From positions 372,001 through 436,000 of the forward strand of contig NZ_JACIHE010000003.1 in assembly GCF_014198245.1 (NCBI RefSeq): a stretch of DNA of 64,000 bases, in the 5' to 3' direction. Position 1 is the first letter of the stretch. Every line of letters begins with the position of its first letter. The stretch is from Bradyrhizobium sp. cir1. Lineage in GTDB: Bacteria; Pseudomonadota; Alphaproteobacteria; Rhizobiales; Xanthobacteraceae. Below are positions 33,582-41,953 of the stretch, piece by piece. Under the pieces are notes generated by a model. The model searched no databases, was not told the DNA's origin, and saw nothing but the letters and a program-made list of their open reading frames with translations. Position numbers and translations under genes: made by a program.

Positions 33582-34667
33582 TCAGACCTTCGCGGACTTC
33601 GTCGCAGATGATTTGGAAGAAGACGATTTGGACTTGCCGGATTTTGCAGGGGCCGGGGCGTCGATCTGGCGGCAGGAGTCGCGCTTGATCAGCCGGGCGC
33701 CGACGCGATATTCGCGGACGCCGTCATTGCCGTTGCCCTTGACGTCCATGCGATGCAGCAGCCTGTCGACGGCGAGATTGGCAAGGTCTCGTGCGCCGTT
33801 GTCGACGATGCTGATGGCGGGGCGATGCCATTCGAACCACGGCATGTCCTCGTAGCAGAGCAGCGAGAGATCATCGGGAATGGCGATGTTCCGCTCCGCG
33901 GTGACGCGCAGCACGCCGAGCGTTGCCTCATGATTGGCGACGAAGATCGCGCTCGGCGGGCGGGGGAGGTCGAGCAGCTTGCGGGCGCAGGTCGCGCCGG
34001 TCTCGGGCACGTAGTGGCCGGCATGAATCAATGTGTCGTCCCTGGCGATGCCGGCCTCACGGAGGGCGCGGACGTAGCCGGACAACCGTTCGCGGCCCGA
34101 CGTGGTGTCCTGGCGGCCGACGATCAGCCCGATGCGCTTGTGCCCGAGCTCGATCAGGTGACGCGTGCCCAGATAAGCGCCTTGCGGATCGTCGGCGAGC
34201 ACGGTCTCGAGATCGGTGGCGTCATCGCGCCGCACCAGGCAGACGATGGGAACGTCCTTCGATAGCGCCTTGAGCTGCGCGCCGTTCTTGCCCGTGGGCA
34301 CCACGATCAGCCCGTCGATGCGATGATCGACCAGCGTGGTGAGGGTGTCGCTCTCCGCTTGCGGATCGTCGCCGCCGATGCACAGAAGCATCTGATAACC
34401 CAGCGCCTTCAGGCGTGCCTGCACCACTTCGGCCATCACCTGGAACGAGGCGTTGGTGAGATTGTGCACGAGAAGCGCCACGAGCCGCGACTGTCCGGTC
34501 TTCAATCCGCGTGCGATCGGGTTCGGCCGATAGCCAAGCTCGCGCGCGATGCGCACCAGGCGCTGCTGCGTGCGTTCGCTGGTCAAGCCGGTTCCCGTCA
34601 GCGCTCGGGAAGCAGTGCTGACTGAAACACGGGCCGCCTGTGCCACATCTTTGAGCGTGACGCTCAT
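33582..34667 (-). CDS. LacI family transcriptional regulator
   Basis: The 361-residue protein has a LacI helix-turn-helix at the N terminus (VTLKDVAQAARVSVSTASRALTG), the hinge helix region (NPIARGLKTGQS), and a periplasmic-binding-like effector domain (VALLVHNLTNASFQVMAEVV, GHKRIGLIVGRQDTTSGRERLSGY). A Lys/Ser-rich tail follows the domain. It is the first gene of the leftward operon and probably regulates itself and both arms through the operators at 34685 and 34772. ATG 34667 puts the HTH at residues 3-25, as usual; a longer in-frame start at 34874 would run through the operators. Confidence 0.92.
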   Translation of the reverse strand: MSVTLKDVAQAARVSVSTASRALTGTGLTSERTQQRLVRIARELGYRPNPIARGLKTGQSRLVALLVHNLTNASFQVMAEVVQARLKALGYQMLLCIGGDDPQAESDTLTTLVDHRIDGLIVVPTGKNGAQLKALSKDVPIVCLVRRDDATDLETVLADDPQGAYLGTRHLIELGHKRIGLIVGRQDTTSGRERLSGYVRALREAGIARDDTLIHAGHYVPETGATCARKLLDLPRPPSAIFVANHEATLGVLRVTAERNIAIPDDLSLLCYEDMPWFEWHRPAISIVDNGARDLANLAVDRLLHRMDVKGNGNDGVREYRVGARLIKRDSCRQIDAPAPAKSGKSKSSSSKSSATKSAKV

Positions 34668-34684
34668 CAAACCTGCCGATAGAC

Positions 34685-34698
34685 TGCAAACGATTGCA
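34685..34698. promoter_or_regulatory. LacI-type operator O1
   Basis: TGCAAACGATTGCA is an almost perfect palindrome with the central CG typical of LacI/PurR/GalR-class operators; the flanks extend it to CTGCAAACGATTGCAG. It lies 18 bp upstream of the lacI start codon, where binding would block lacI transcription or elongation. Confidence 0.82.
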
Positions 34699-34771
34699 GA
34701 AACGCTAAGGGCATATTCTACATGGATCAAGCTCAAAAAATGGATGGTGTTGCCCAATGCAGAGCCATTTA

Positions 34772-34785
34772 TGCAAACGATTGCA
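34772..34785. promoter_or_regulatory. LacI-type operator O2
   Basis: This is an exact 14-bp copy of O1, TGCAAACGATTGCA, extended by its flanks to ATGCAAACGATTGCAT. It lies 70 bp before the first gene of the rightward arm and 87 bp from O1 (start to start). Two identical sites on either side of a divergent promoter region allow repression of both arms and possibly DNA looping. Confidence 0.82.
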
Positions 34786-34854
34786 TAAGGCGTGCGGATA
34801 TTCCGCAGGCGGCACCCATCGCCTGAATTCACCCGAGCATCCGGCAGTTCCCCG

Positions 34855-35760
34855 ATGAAGACGTTCCGCGGCACCTACACCGTCATGATCACCCCGTTCA
34901 CAGCAGCGGGCGAGGTCGATGTCGCGGCATTGCGCGCGTTCGTCGACTGGCAGATCGCGGAGGGCATTCATGGGCTCATCCCGCTCGGCTCGACCGGCGA
35001 GTTCCTGTCCATGGACGATGACGAGAAGGCGCTGGTTGCCGAAATTGTCATTCGCCAGGCCGCGGGCCGCGTCCCCGTGCTGATCGGCACCGGCGCGGAG
35101 GATACGCGTGAGGTGGTGCGCCTCAGCCGCCGTGCCGAAAAACTGGGCGCCGACGGCGTGATGATCATCCCGCCGTTCTATTCGACGCCGACCGACGACG
35201 AGCTCGTCCATCACTACAAGACGGTGGCCGACGCGATCTCGCTGCCGATCATGGTCTACAACAATCCGGCGACGGCCAATGTCGATCTCAAGCCGCAGCT
35301 CGTGGCGCGCATCGCCGAGATCGACAACTGTCTCTATATCAAGGAGTCGACGCTGGAGGTGACGCGCGTGCGCGACATCATCCGCCTCTGCGGCGACAGG
35401 ATGACGGTGTTCGGCGGCATCCTCGGTTTCGAATCCTTCGTCGAGGGCGCGCAGGGCTGGGTGGCCGTGGCCTCAAACGTCGTCCCGGCGGAGATGGCGC
35501 GGATCTTCAGCCTCGTCGCCGACCACGGCGCGATCAAGGAAGCGCGCGAGCTCTATCTCAAATACCTGCCGGTGATCGAATTTGTCGGCGGCCAGGCCTA
35601 TGTCGCCGGCACCAAGGCGCTGCTCGGCCACATGGGTTTTGCAGCCGGTCATCCGCGCCCGCCGCGCCTGCCGCTGCCGGCCGCGCAGGATGCGGCCGCG
35701 CGTGCCCTGGTCAAGACGTTCGATCTCGCCTGGCGCGCTGCGCCGATTGCGGCTGCTTGA
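34855..35760 (+). CDS. Dihydrodipicolinate synthase family aldolase/lyase (copy 1)
   Basis: The 301-residue TIM-barrel protein has the class I Schiff-base Lys163 in LYIKEST, the Tyr135 proton relay in MVYNNPATAN and the carboxylate-binding loop LGSTGEF. These are the standard DHDPS/N-acetylneuraminate lyase residues, so it should handle an alpha-keto acid such as pyruvate. In a catabolic operon it more likely cleaves or dehydrates a keto-sugar-acid-like compound than makes lysine. ATG 34855 matches the family N terminus (FRGTYTVMITPF). It is the first gene of the rightward arm, controlled by O2. Confidence 0.87.
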   Translation: MKTFRGTYTVMITPFTAAGEVDVAALRAFVDWQIAEGIHGLIPLGSTGEFLSMDDDEKALVAEIVIRQAAGRVPVLIGTGAEDTREVVRLSRRAEKLGADGVMIIPPFYSTPTDDELVHHYKTVADAISLPIMVYNNPATANVDLKPQLVARIAEIDNCLYIKESTLEVTRVRDIIRLCGDRMTVFGGILGFESFVEGAQGWVAVASNVVPAEMARIFSLVADHGAIKEARELYLKYLPVIEFVGGQAYVAGTKALLGHMGFAAGHPRPPRLPLPAAQDAAARALVKTFDLAWRAAPIAAA

Positions 35761-35774
35761 ATTGAGGTGAACGG

Positions 35775-36965
35775 ATGAACCTGCTCGACGGCGTCAAGAT
35801 CCTCAGCTTCAACCACTATCTCGCGGGGCCCCTGGCGGCGCAGACGCTCGCCGATCTCGGAGCCGACGTCATCGCGGTCGAGCCGATCGAGGGTGCGTTT
35901 CAGCGCAACTGGGCGGTCGCCAATCATTTCGTCGCAGGCGACAGCGTCAATCATCTGGCGACCGGCCGCAACAAGCGCAGCCTGGCGGTCGATCTCAAGC
36001 ATCCCGACGGCATCGCCGCGGTGAAGAAGCTGGTCGCGACCGCCGATGTCGTGATGGAGAATTTCCGCCCCGGCACCATGGCCAAGCTCGGCCTCGGCTA
36101 CGACACGCTCAAGGCGATCAACCCCGGCCTGATCTATGCGGTGGCAACCGGCTTCGGATCGGAGGGGCCGTACAAGGATCGTCCCGGCCAGGATCTGCTG
36201 CTCCAGGCCATGTCGGGTCTTGCGATGCGGACCGGGCGCGCCGATGGCGAACCGACGGCAGTCGGCGCTGTCATCGTCGATCAGCACGCCGCCTCGCTCT
36301 ATGCCATGAGCATCCTCGCGGCGCTGTTTGCCCGGACGAAGACCGGGAAGGGCCAACTCGTCGAGGTCAACCTTTATCAGGCCGCGCTCGATCTCCAGGT
36401 CGAGCCGCTGACCGCCTGGCTCAACGGCGCGCCGTCCCCGACCTCGCGCGGTCCGGCCGGCATCGCGGCGTGGTTCAGCCCCGGGCCTTACGGCATTCAC
36501 GCGACGGCGGACGGCCATCTCGCGATTTCCATGGCGTCGCCCAAGGCGCTCGCGGTTGCGCTCGAGAGCGAAGCGCTGAAGCAGTTCGGCGACACCGACA
36601 GTTTTTCGAAACGCGAGGAGATTACGCGGATCGTTGCGGCGCGCTTGAAGCAGAAGCCGACGGCCGATTGGTTGCCCTCGCTTGAAGCCGCGCGGATCTG
36701 GCACGCGCCTGTGCAGGATTATCGCGATCTCGAGTCCGATCCCCAGCTCAAGCACCTCGGCGTGTTCAAGAGCGCCGAAAGTGCAGGCGGTGCGCCGATC
36801 CGCATGATCGCCCATCCTGCGCGCTATGACGGCCAGGCGCCGGAGGTGCGGCTGGTGCCGCAGCGGTTGGGTGCGCAGACCCGCGAGGTGCTCGGCGAGA
36901 TCGGTTACGGCGCCGCGGAGATCGAGGCGATGGTCGCCGGCAAGGCCGTCGGGGTGGCGCGATGA
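35775..36965 (+). CDS. CaiB/BaiF family (type III) CoA-transferase
   Basis: The 396-residue protein has the family III pattern: VKILSFNHYLAGPLAAQTLADLGADVI at the N terminus, RNKRSLAVDLKHPDG, MENFRPGTMAKLGLGYD, and the catalytic Asp in RPGQDLLLQAMSG. It moves CoA between acids. The operon therefore offers a second CoA-activation route beside the Pct-like enzyme of the left arm. It lies 14 bp after the DHDPS gene and overlaps the next gene by 4 bp. Confidence 0.9.
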   Translation: MNLLDGVKILSFNHYLAGPLAAQTLADLGADVIAVEPIEGAFQRNWAVANHFVAGDSVNHLATGRNKRSLAVDLKHPDGIAAVKKLVATADVVMENFRPGTMAKLGLGYDTLKAINPGLIYAVATGFGSEGPYKDRPGQDLLLQAMSGLAMRTGRADGEPTAVGAVIVDQHAASLYAMSILAALFARTKTGKGQLVEVNLYQAALDLQVEPLTAWLNGAPSPTSRGPAGIAAWFSPGPYGIHATADGHLAISMASPKALAVALESEALKQFGDTDSFSKREEITRIVAARLKQKPTADWLPSLEAARIWHAPVQDYRDLESDPQLKHLGVFKSAESAGGAPIRMIAHPARYDGQAPEVRLVPQRLGAQTREVLGEIGYGAAEIEAMVAGKAVGVAR

Positions 36966-38125
36966 TCGATTTTTCTGTCCCCGAAGAGACGCGCCTCCTG
37001 GTCGATACCGTCCGCCGCTTCGTCGAGACGGAAGTGCAGCCGCTCGAAGAGGTCGTGGAGCAGACGGCTACGGTGCCGGCCGACGCGCTGGCGGTCACCA
37101 AGGCCAAGGCGCAGAAGCTCGGCCTCTACGCCATGAACATGCCGGCCGATGTCGGCGGCGGCGGGCTGACTTGCGTCGAGCATTGCCTGGTCGAGGAAGA
37201 GTTCGGCAAGACCTCGGACGCGCTGATCCGCCGCGTGTTCGGCCAAGTCTATCCGATGTTGATGGCCTGCAAGGGCGATCAGGTCGAGCGCTATTTGCTG
37301 CCGACGGTGAAGGGCGACAAGATCTGCGCCATGGCGATCACGGAGCCGGGCGCCGGTTCCGACGCGGCGTCGATCAGCACGACCGCTCATCTCGATGGCG
37401 ATCAGTGGGTCCTCAACGGCACCAAGCATTTCATCAGCGACGGCGACATCGCCGATTATGTGATCCTGATGGCGCTGACAGACAAGGAGAAGCGCGCCCG
37501 CGGCGGCATCACGCTGTTCCTGGTCGATCGTGGCACGCCCGGTTTCAAGGTCGCGCGGACCCAGCCGATGATGGGCCATCGCGGCTATGGCCATGCCGAG
37601 CTGAGCTTCGAGGATTGCCGCATTCCGAAGGCGGCCGTGCTCGGCGAGGTCGGCGGCGGCTTCAAGCTGATCATGCAGAGCGTGCTCCAGATCCGGCTCG
37701 CCCATATCGGCGCGCGCGCCGTCGGCATGGCGCAGCGCGCGCTCGAGATGATGCGCAGGCACGCCGGCGAGCGGCGCCAGTTCGGCCAGCTGATCGGCGA
37801 CTTCCAGATGGTGCAGAAGCTGATCGCCGATTCCGCCACCGAGATCTTCGGCGTGAAGATGATGGTGATGAACGCGGCCTGGGACATCGATCAGGGCAAG
37901 GATGCACGCGACAAGGTCTCGATGATCAAGGTTGCGGCGTCCGAGATGCAGGGCCGCGTGGTCGACCGCGCCATCCAGGTGTTCGGCGGCATGGGGTTCA
38001 GCAAGGACCTGCCGCTGGAGCGCATGTATCGCGACGCCCGCGTCACCCGCATCTATGACGGCACGTCCGAAATTCACCGCATGCTGGTTGCGCGCAGCAC
38101 CATCAAGAACGGCTTGCAGCTCTAG
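36962..38125 (+). CDS. Acyl-CoA dehydrogenase with Asp at the usual catalytic-base site
   Basis: The 387-residue protein is an ACAD: AITEPGAGSDAASISTTAHL, WVLNGTKHFISDGDIADYVI, HAGERRQFGQLIGDFQMVQ, and VFGGMGFSKDLPLERMYRD. Where most short-chain ACADs have Glu in YEGTSE, this one reads IYDGTSEIHRM. Asp may still act as base but would change geometry and perhaps substrate. It overlaps the CaiB-type gene (ATGA), so its substrate is probably the CoA ester formed by that enzyme. Confidence 0.9.
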   Translation: MIDFSVPEETRLLVDTVRRFVETEVQPLEEVVEQTATVPADALAVTKAKAQKLGLYAMNMPADVGGGGLTCVEHCLVEEEFGKTSDALIRRVFGQVYPMLMACKGDQVERYLLPTVKGDKICAMAITEPGAGSDAASISTTAHLDGDQWVLNGTKHFISDGDIADYVILMALTDKEKRARGGITLFLVDRGTPGFKVARTQPMMGHRGYGHAELSFEDCRIPKAAVLGEVGGGFKLIMQSVLQIRLAHIGARAVGMAQRALEMMRRHAGERRQFGQLIGDFQMVQKLIADSATEIFGVKMMVMNAAWDIDQGKDARDKVSMIKVAASEMQGRVVDRAIQVFGGMGFSKDLPLERMYRDARVTRIYDGTSEIHRMLVARSTIKNGLQL

Positions 38126-38136
38126 GGAAACGCCTC

Positions 38137-38544
38137 ATGTCCCACGCACCTCTCAAGCCCGGCGCAGCCTTCGCCTTCCGCAAGACCATGACGGTCGCCG
38201 AGCAGGCGATGTTCACCGGCATCAGCGGCAATCTCGGCGGTCTCTATGTCGACGCCGTCCGCGCCAAAAAGGCGGGCGCCTCCAACATGGTGGCCTTCGA
38301 GCTCGCGGTCGGCGGTCTCGCCACCACCTGCCTCAGCCAGCTCGGTGGTCCCACGCGGCGGATCGGCAGCATCGCGCTGACTTTTGCCGCGCCCGTAATG
38401 GTCGGCGATTCAGTCGAGGCCAGGGCCGAGATCGTTTCGGTCGCCGGCGATGATGCGGTCTGTCGCGTCACCTGCACGCTGTCGCCCTCAGGTGCGACCG
38501 TGGTGGACGGCACCGCGACGCTGGTTCCGTTCGCGAAGGGCTGA
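38137..38544 (+). CDS. MaoC-like hot-dog protein with degenerate active site
   Basis: The 135-residue protein aligns by eye with the next gene product along the hot-dog helix: ISGNLGGLYVDAVRAKKAG here against ATGDFGPVHVDEVYAGATR there. The catalytic Asp and His of hydratase 2 are replaced by Asn and Tyr. The rest of the fold (TFAAPVMVGDSVEARAEIVSV) is kept. Heteromeric dehydratases such as HadAB use one catalytic and one structural hot-dog chain. This one is likely the structural partner of the MaoC protein 3 bp downstream. It may otherwise bind ligand without catalysis. Confidence 0.75.
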   Translation: MSHAPLKPGAAFAFRKTMTVAEQAMFTGISGNLGGLYVDAVRAKKAGASNMVAFELAVGGLATTCLSQLGGPTRRIGSIALTFAAPVMVGDSVEARAEIVSVAGDDAVCRVTCTLSPSGATVVDGTATLVPFAKG

Positions 38545-38547
38545 GCC

Positions 38548-38979
38548 ATGTACGAGCCGAAATCCTTCGAAGATCTCAAGGTCAACGACAGGGTCAGCCT
38601 GAGCAAGACCATCACCGAGGCCGATGGCGCTCTCTATATCGCTGCCACCGGCGATTTCGGCCCGGTCCATGTCGACGAGGTCTATGCCGGCGCGACGCGC
38701 TTTGGCCGCAGGCTTGCGCCGGGGATCATGGTCGCGGGCCTCTGCACCAGCATCCTCACCAGCGAGCTGGTCGGCACCATCGGCGTGTCGGTGGAGGATC
38801 GGTTCTGGTTCACCGGTCCCGTGTTCTACGGCGACACGCTCACCTTCGATGTCTGGATCGCCGAGCAGCACGAGGAGGCCCGCACCATCATCTGGGAAGC
38901 GAGCGCGCGCAACGAGGGCGGCCTCGAAGTGCTGAAGGCGCGCGCGAGCCTGAAATTTCCGCGGCGAAAACCGTCATGA
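38548..38979 (+). CDS. MaoC family hydratase/dehydratase, catalytic subunit
   Basis: The 143-residue hot-dog protein keeps the hydratase-2 residues Asp and His in ATGDFGPVHVDEVYAG, followed by LAPGIMVAGL. It would hydrate the enoyl-CoA made by the adjacent dehydrogenase. Its gene starts 3 bp after the degenerate homologue and overlaps the second DHDPS-family gene by 4 bp (ATGA), so the three are tightly coupled. Confidence 0.83.
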   Translation: MYEPKSFEDLKVNDRVSLSKTITEADGALYIAATGDFGPVHVDEVYAGATRFGRRLAPGIMVAGLCTSILTSELVGTIGVSVEDRFWFTGPVFYGDTLTFDVWIAEQHEEARTIIWEASARNEGGLEVLKARASLKFPRRKPS

Positions 38980-39929
38980 GCAAGGCGATGCAGAAACCGG
39001 ATTTGCGCGGCGTCACGGTCGCAACCGTGCTGCCCTTCAGGGACGACAGCTCGATCGACTGGGACGCCTACGTCCGCCTTCTCGACTATTGCGCCTGCCC
39101 GGACGGGATCGCGGCGGTGTTCGTCAACGGACATGCCGGCGAGGGCGGCTCGCTCTCGGACGATGAACGTCAGGCCGTGATCGAGCGGACACGCAAGCAG
39201 ATCGGTGGCAAGCCGCTGCTTTCAGGCATCATCGCGCATTCCACCGCGGAAGCGATCCATCAGGCGCAGCTCGCGGAATCTGCCGGCGCCGATTGCGCCG
39301 TGCTGTTCCCGCCCGCGCCGCTCGGCGGCGGAGCGTCGGCGACCTCGCGCGCGCCGGTGGCTTTCGTGCAGGCGGTCAGCTCCGCGATCGGAATTCCGGT
39401 CTCGATCTTCCAGTACCCGCTGGCATCCGGCTTCGGTTACTCGCCGGAGACCTTGGCCAAGTTCGCTGCGCTCGACAGTGTCATCGCCGTCAAAGAAGGC
39501 AGCGACACCATGCTGGCCTATGACGAGAACCGGCGGGCGGTGAAGCAGGCCGATCCCTCCGTCGCGATCCTCCCCTCGAACTTCAACTGGTTCCTGCCGC
39601 AGCTCGCCGTCGGCGGCGACGGCATTCTCTCCGGCCTCGTCAGCCTCGCGCCGCATCTGTTCGCAGCACTCTGGCGGGCCTCGCTCGCCGACGATCTGAA
39701 GGCGATGCGCGCCGTCAACGAGCGGCTCTATCCGATCGTCCGCGCCATCTACGGACCTGCGCCGATCATGGACATGCACACGCGCATGAAGGTCGGGCTG
39801 AAGGCGCTCGGCCTGATCCGCAACGCCGATCCGCGGCCGCCGCTGCTGCCGGTTCTGCCTGCGCTGTGCGACGCCATCGCAACGACAGTCACCGCTGCGC
39901 GCGCGGCCGGCGACATCCGTCTGGCATGA
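38976..39929 (+). CDS. Dihydrodipicolinate synthase family protein (copy 2, NGHAGE type)
   Basis: The 317-residue TIM-barrel protein keeps the Schiff-base Lys173 (IAVKEGSD) and a Tyr in the relay position (Y147, IFQYPLASG). The carboxylate-binding loop that is GTTGE or GSTGE in pyruvate-using relatives reads VNGHAGE. That loop is shared with copy 3 but not copy 1, so the keto-acid pocket is different. A retro-aldol or dehydratase reaction on another carbonyl compound is inferred. It overlaps the MaoC gene and the next small gene. Confidence 0.8.
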   Translation: MSKAMQKPDLRGVTVATVLPFRDDSSIDWDAYVRLLDYCACPDGIAAVFVNGHAGEGGSLSDDERQAVIERTRKQIGGKPLLSGIIAHSTAEAIHQAQLAESAGADCAVLFPPAPLGGGASATSRAPVAFVQAVSSAIGIPVSIFQYPLASGFGYSPETLAKFAALDSVIAVKEGSDTMLAYDENRRAVKQADPSVAILPSNFNWFLPQLAVGGDGILSGLVSLAPHLFAALWRASLADDLKAMRAVNERLYPIVRAIYGPAPIMDMHTRMKVGLKALGLIRNADPRPPLLPVLPALCDAIATTVTAARAAGDIRLA

Positions 39930-40243
39930 GGAACGAGACGATGCCGGACGAAGCCTTCATCCACATCGTGCGGGTCGACATCGATCCCGAGCACGAGGCT
40001 GCGTTCAACGCCTGGTACGAGCAGAGGCATTTCCCTGATCTGCTCGCCTGTCCCGGCTGGCTCTCGGCAAAGCGTTTCGTCTCCGTCGGCGACGGGCCGA
40101 AATACGCCGCCATGTACGAAGTCGCGGGCAGGTGGGCATTCGAGACGCCGGAGTTCCTGAAGGTGAAGGGCTTTGGTCCTTTCGAATCCCTGGTGAAGAA
40201 TTTCATGCGCATCCAGCTGAGGCCGATGTCGGGACCGGCTTGA
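39926..40243 (+). CDS. Small alpha/beta-barrel protein, DUF4286/EthD-like
   Basis: The 105-residue protein has a ferredoxin-like pattern: FIHIVRVDIDPEHEAAFNAWYEQRHFPDLLACPGW, then KRFVSVGDGPKYAAMYEV. This resembles DUF4286 and EthD-like domains often found in degradation operons, where they may act as small isomerases, oxygen-handling or accessory proteins. Function is not known. ATG 39926 overlaps the preceding stop; ATG 39941 with GAGG 10 bp upstream is an equally good start and would give 100 residues. Confidence 0.65.
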   Translation: MRNETMPDEAFIHIVRVDIDPEHEAAFNAWYEQRHFPDLLACPGWLSAKRFVSVGDGPKYAAMYEVAGRWAFETPEFLKVKGFGPFESLVKNFMRIQLRPMSGPA

Positions 40244-40365
40244 GCCGATCGAAGACGATGCTGCCTGCCGTGTCGCGAGATCCGGCCGGCCGCATCCAAG
40301 AAACATCGAGGGGGAATCCCGGGCGAGGAACTGCATCGGTCATTGGCGTCTTACTGGAGGTATCC

Positions 40366-41202
40366 ATGGTCTCGACATTGTTTCGCTTGGGTGCGGTTGC
40401 CGCACTCGTTCTCGCATCCACGGCGGTGCACGCCGCCTGTACGCCTGCGATCACCGACGACAATCTGATCGCGCCCGGGAAGTTGCAGCTCTCCATCAAC
40501 CCGACCAATCCGCCGCAGCAGTTCGTCGACAAGGACGGCCAGCTGCAGGGGCTCAATGTCGAGCTCGCCGCCGAGCTCGGCAAGAGGTTGTGTCTTCCGG
40601 TCGAACTCGTCCGGATGGATTTTCCGGCGATGATTCCTGCGCTCAACGCGGCCCGCATCGACGGCATCGACACCGGGATGTTCTGGACCGAGGAACGCTC
40701 CAAGCTGATGTACATGGTGCCTTACGCCATCCAGGCGATCTCGGTCGTGGTGGCCCCCGACAGCGGCACAAAAATTGCTACCGAAAACGATCTGATCGGA
40801 AAATCATCCGCGGTCGAGGTCAGCAGCTACCAGATGAACTGGCTCAAGAAGCTCAGCGATGCCAGCGTCGCAAAGGGCGGCGCAGCCGTCGAGATGCGCA
40901 CGTTCCCGACAGCGACCAACGTCGTCAGCGCGCTGCTTGCGGGTCAGGTCGACAACGCGCTGCTGGTCGACAGCGTGGCGCGCGATCTCGTCGGCCGTGG
41001 CCGCGTGAAGGAAGTCCTGAGCGGGCTCGGCACCGCGCGCACGACGCTTGGTTTCCGCAACAAGAGGGTCGCCGATACCGTCGTCAAGGCGCTCAACGCG
41101 ATGCGGGCTGACGGCTTTTATCAGGCGCTGTTCGACAAGTTCGGCCTGACCGCCATGCCGGCCGACCAGCCGCTCGCGATCGCCGGCCCCGGTCCGGCCT
41201 GA
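40366..41202 (+). CDS. Amino-acid-type ABC substrate-binding protein
   Basis: The 278-residue protein has a signal peptide with a likely cut after VHAA (residue 22). The PF00497-type fold follows: PPQQFVDKDGQLQGLNVELA, MDFPAMIPALNAARIDGIDTG, and MFWTEERSKLMYMVPYAIQA. TGGAGG lies 5 bp before ATG 40366; the longer in-frame start at 40132 lies in the previous gene. Permease and ATPase genes follow directly. Its close paralogue at 29.1-29.9 kb is in the opposite arm, so one importer may use two binding proteins. Confidence 0.88.
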   Translation: MVSTLFRLGAVAALVLASTAVHAACTPAITDDNLIAPGKLQLSINPTNPPQQFVDKDGQLQGLNVELAAELGKRLCLPVELVRMDFPAMIPALNAARIDGIDTGMFWTEERSKLMYMVPYAIQAISVVVAPDSGTKIATENDLIGKSSAVEVSSYQMNWLKKLSDASVAKGGAAVEMRTFPTATNVVSALLAGQVDNALLVDSVARDLVGRGRVKEVLSGLGTARTTLGFRNKRVADTVVKALNAMRADGFYQALFDKFGLTAMPADQPLAIAGPGPA

Positions 41203-41221
41203 TACCTACGGAGACGAGCCG

Positions 41222-41953
41222 ATGAGCCATTTCAGTCCGACGGCCGCCGTCAGCTACTTCTTCAACTACTTCCTGATGAAGGGAGTGCTCGTCACCATCG
41301 GCTTGACTGTGGCGGCGGTCGTCGGCGGATTGATTCTCGGCATGGGCATCGCGTTGCTGCGCATGTCGTCCAATCCGGTGCTCGCGGGCGCCGCGCGTTT
41401 CTACATCTGGTTCTTCCGCGGCACGCCACTTCTGATCCAGCTGGTCGTGATCTACAGCGGCTTGCCGCAGCTGGGCATCAAGTTCAGCGTGATCACCTGC
41501 GCGCTCGTCGGCCTGATCCTTAACGAGGCCGCCTATCTCGCCGAGATCGTGCGCAGCGGCTTCATGGCGGTGTCGGCAGGGCAGCGCGAGGCCGCCTGGG
41601 CGCTCAGCCTGTCGCCCTGGGTGACGTTCCGTCGCGTGACCCTGCCGCAAGCGTTCCGGCTGATGATCCCGCCGCTCGGCAACTCCATCAATTCGCTCTT
41701 GAAGGCGACCTCGCTCGCCTCGGTGATCTCAGTCGAGGAGCTCATGCGCCGCAGCGACATGCTGATGCAGGAGCACTTCCAAATCCTCGAAGTCTATGCG
41801 GCGGCGACGGCGTATTACCTTATCCTCACATCGGTTTGGGACGCGGTGCAGCGCCGGCTGGAGAAGCATTTCGGTCGATCGAGTGCCGCGAAAACCAGGC
41901 GGCTCGCAGCGAGCGCGCCGGTGGCGCAGGCGAGTGTGGAGGCCCGAGCATGA
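41222..41953 (+). CDS. Polar amino-acid-type ABC transporter permease (HisM/GlnP family)
   Basis: The 243-residue permease has about five helices. Family motifs are [36 protein letters not shown], and the EAA-type loop [26 protein letters not shown]. Only one permease gene is present, which suggests a homodimer. It lies 19 bp after the binding-protein gene and overlaps the ATPase gene by 4 bp. The ligand is probably a polar zwitterion or dicarboxylate; it cannot be named from sequence. Confidence 0.9.
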   Translation: MSHFSPTAAVSYFFNYFLMKGVLVTIGLTVAAVVGGLILGMGIALLRMSSNPVLAGAARFYIWFFRGTPLLIQLVVIYSGLPQLGIKFSVITCALVGLILNEAAYLAEIVRSGFMAVSAGQREAAWALSLSPWVTFRRVTLPQAFRLMIPPLGNSINSLLKATSLASVISVEELMRRSDMLMQEHFQILEVYAAATAYYLILTSVWDAVQRRLEKHFGRSSAAKTRRLAASAPVAQASVEARA

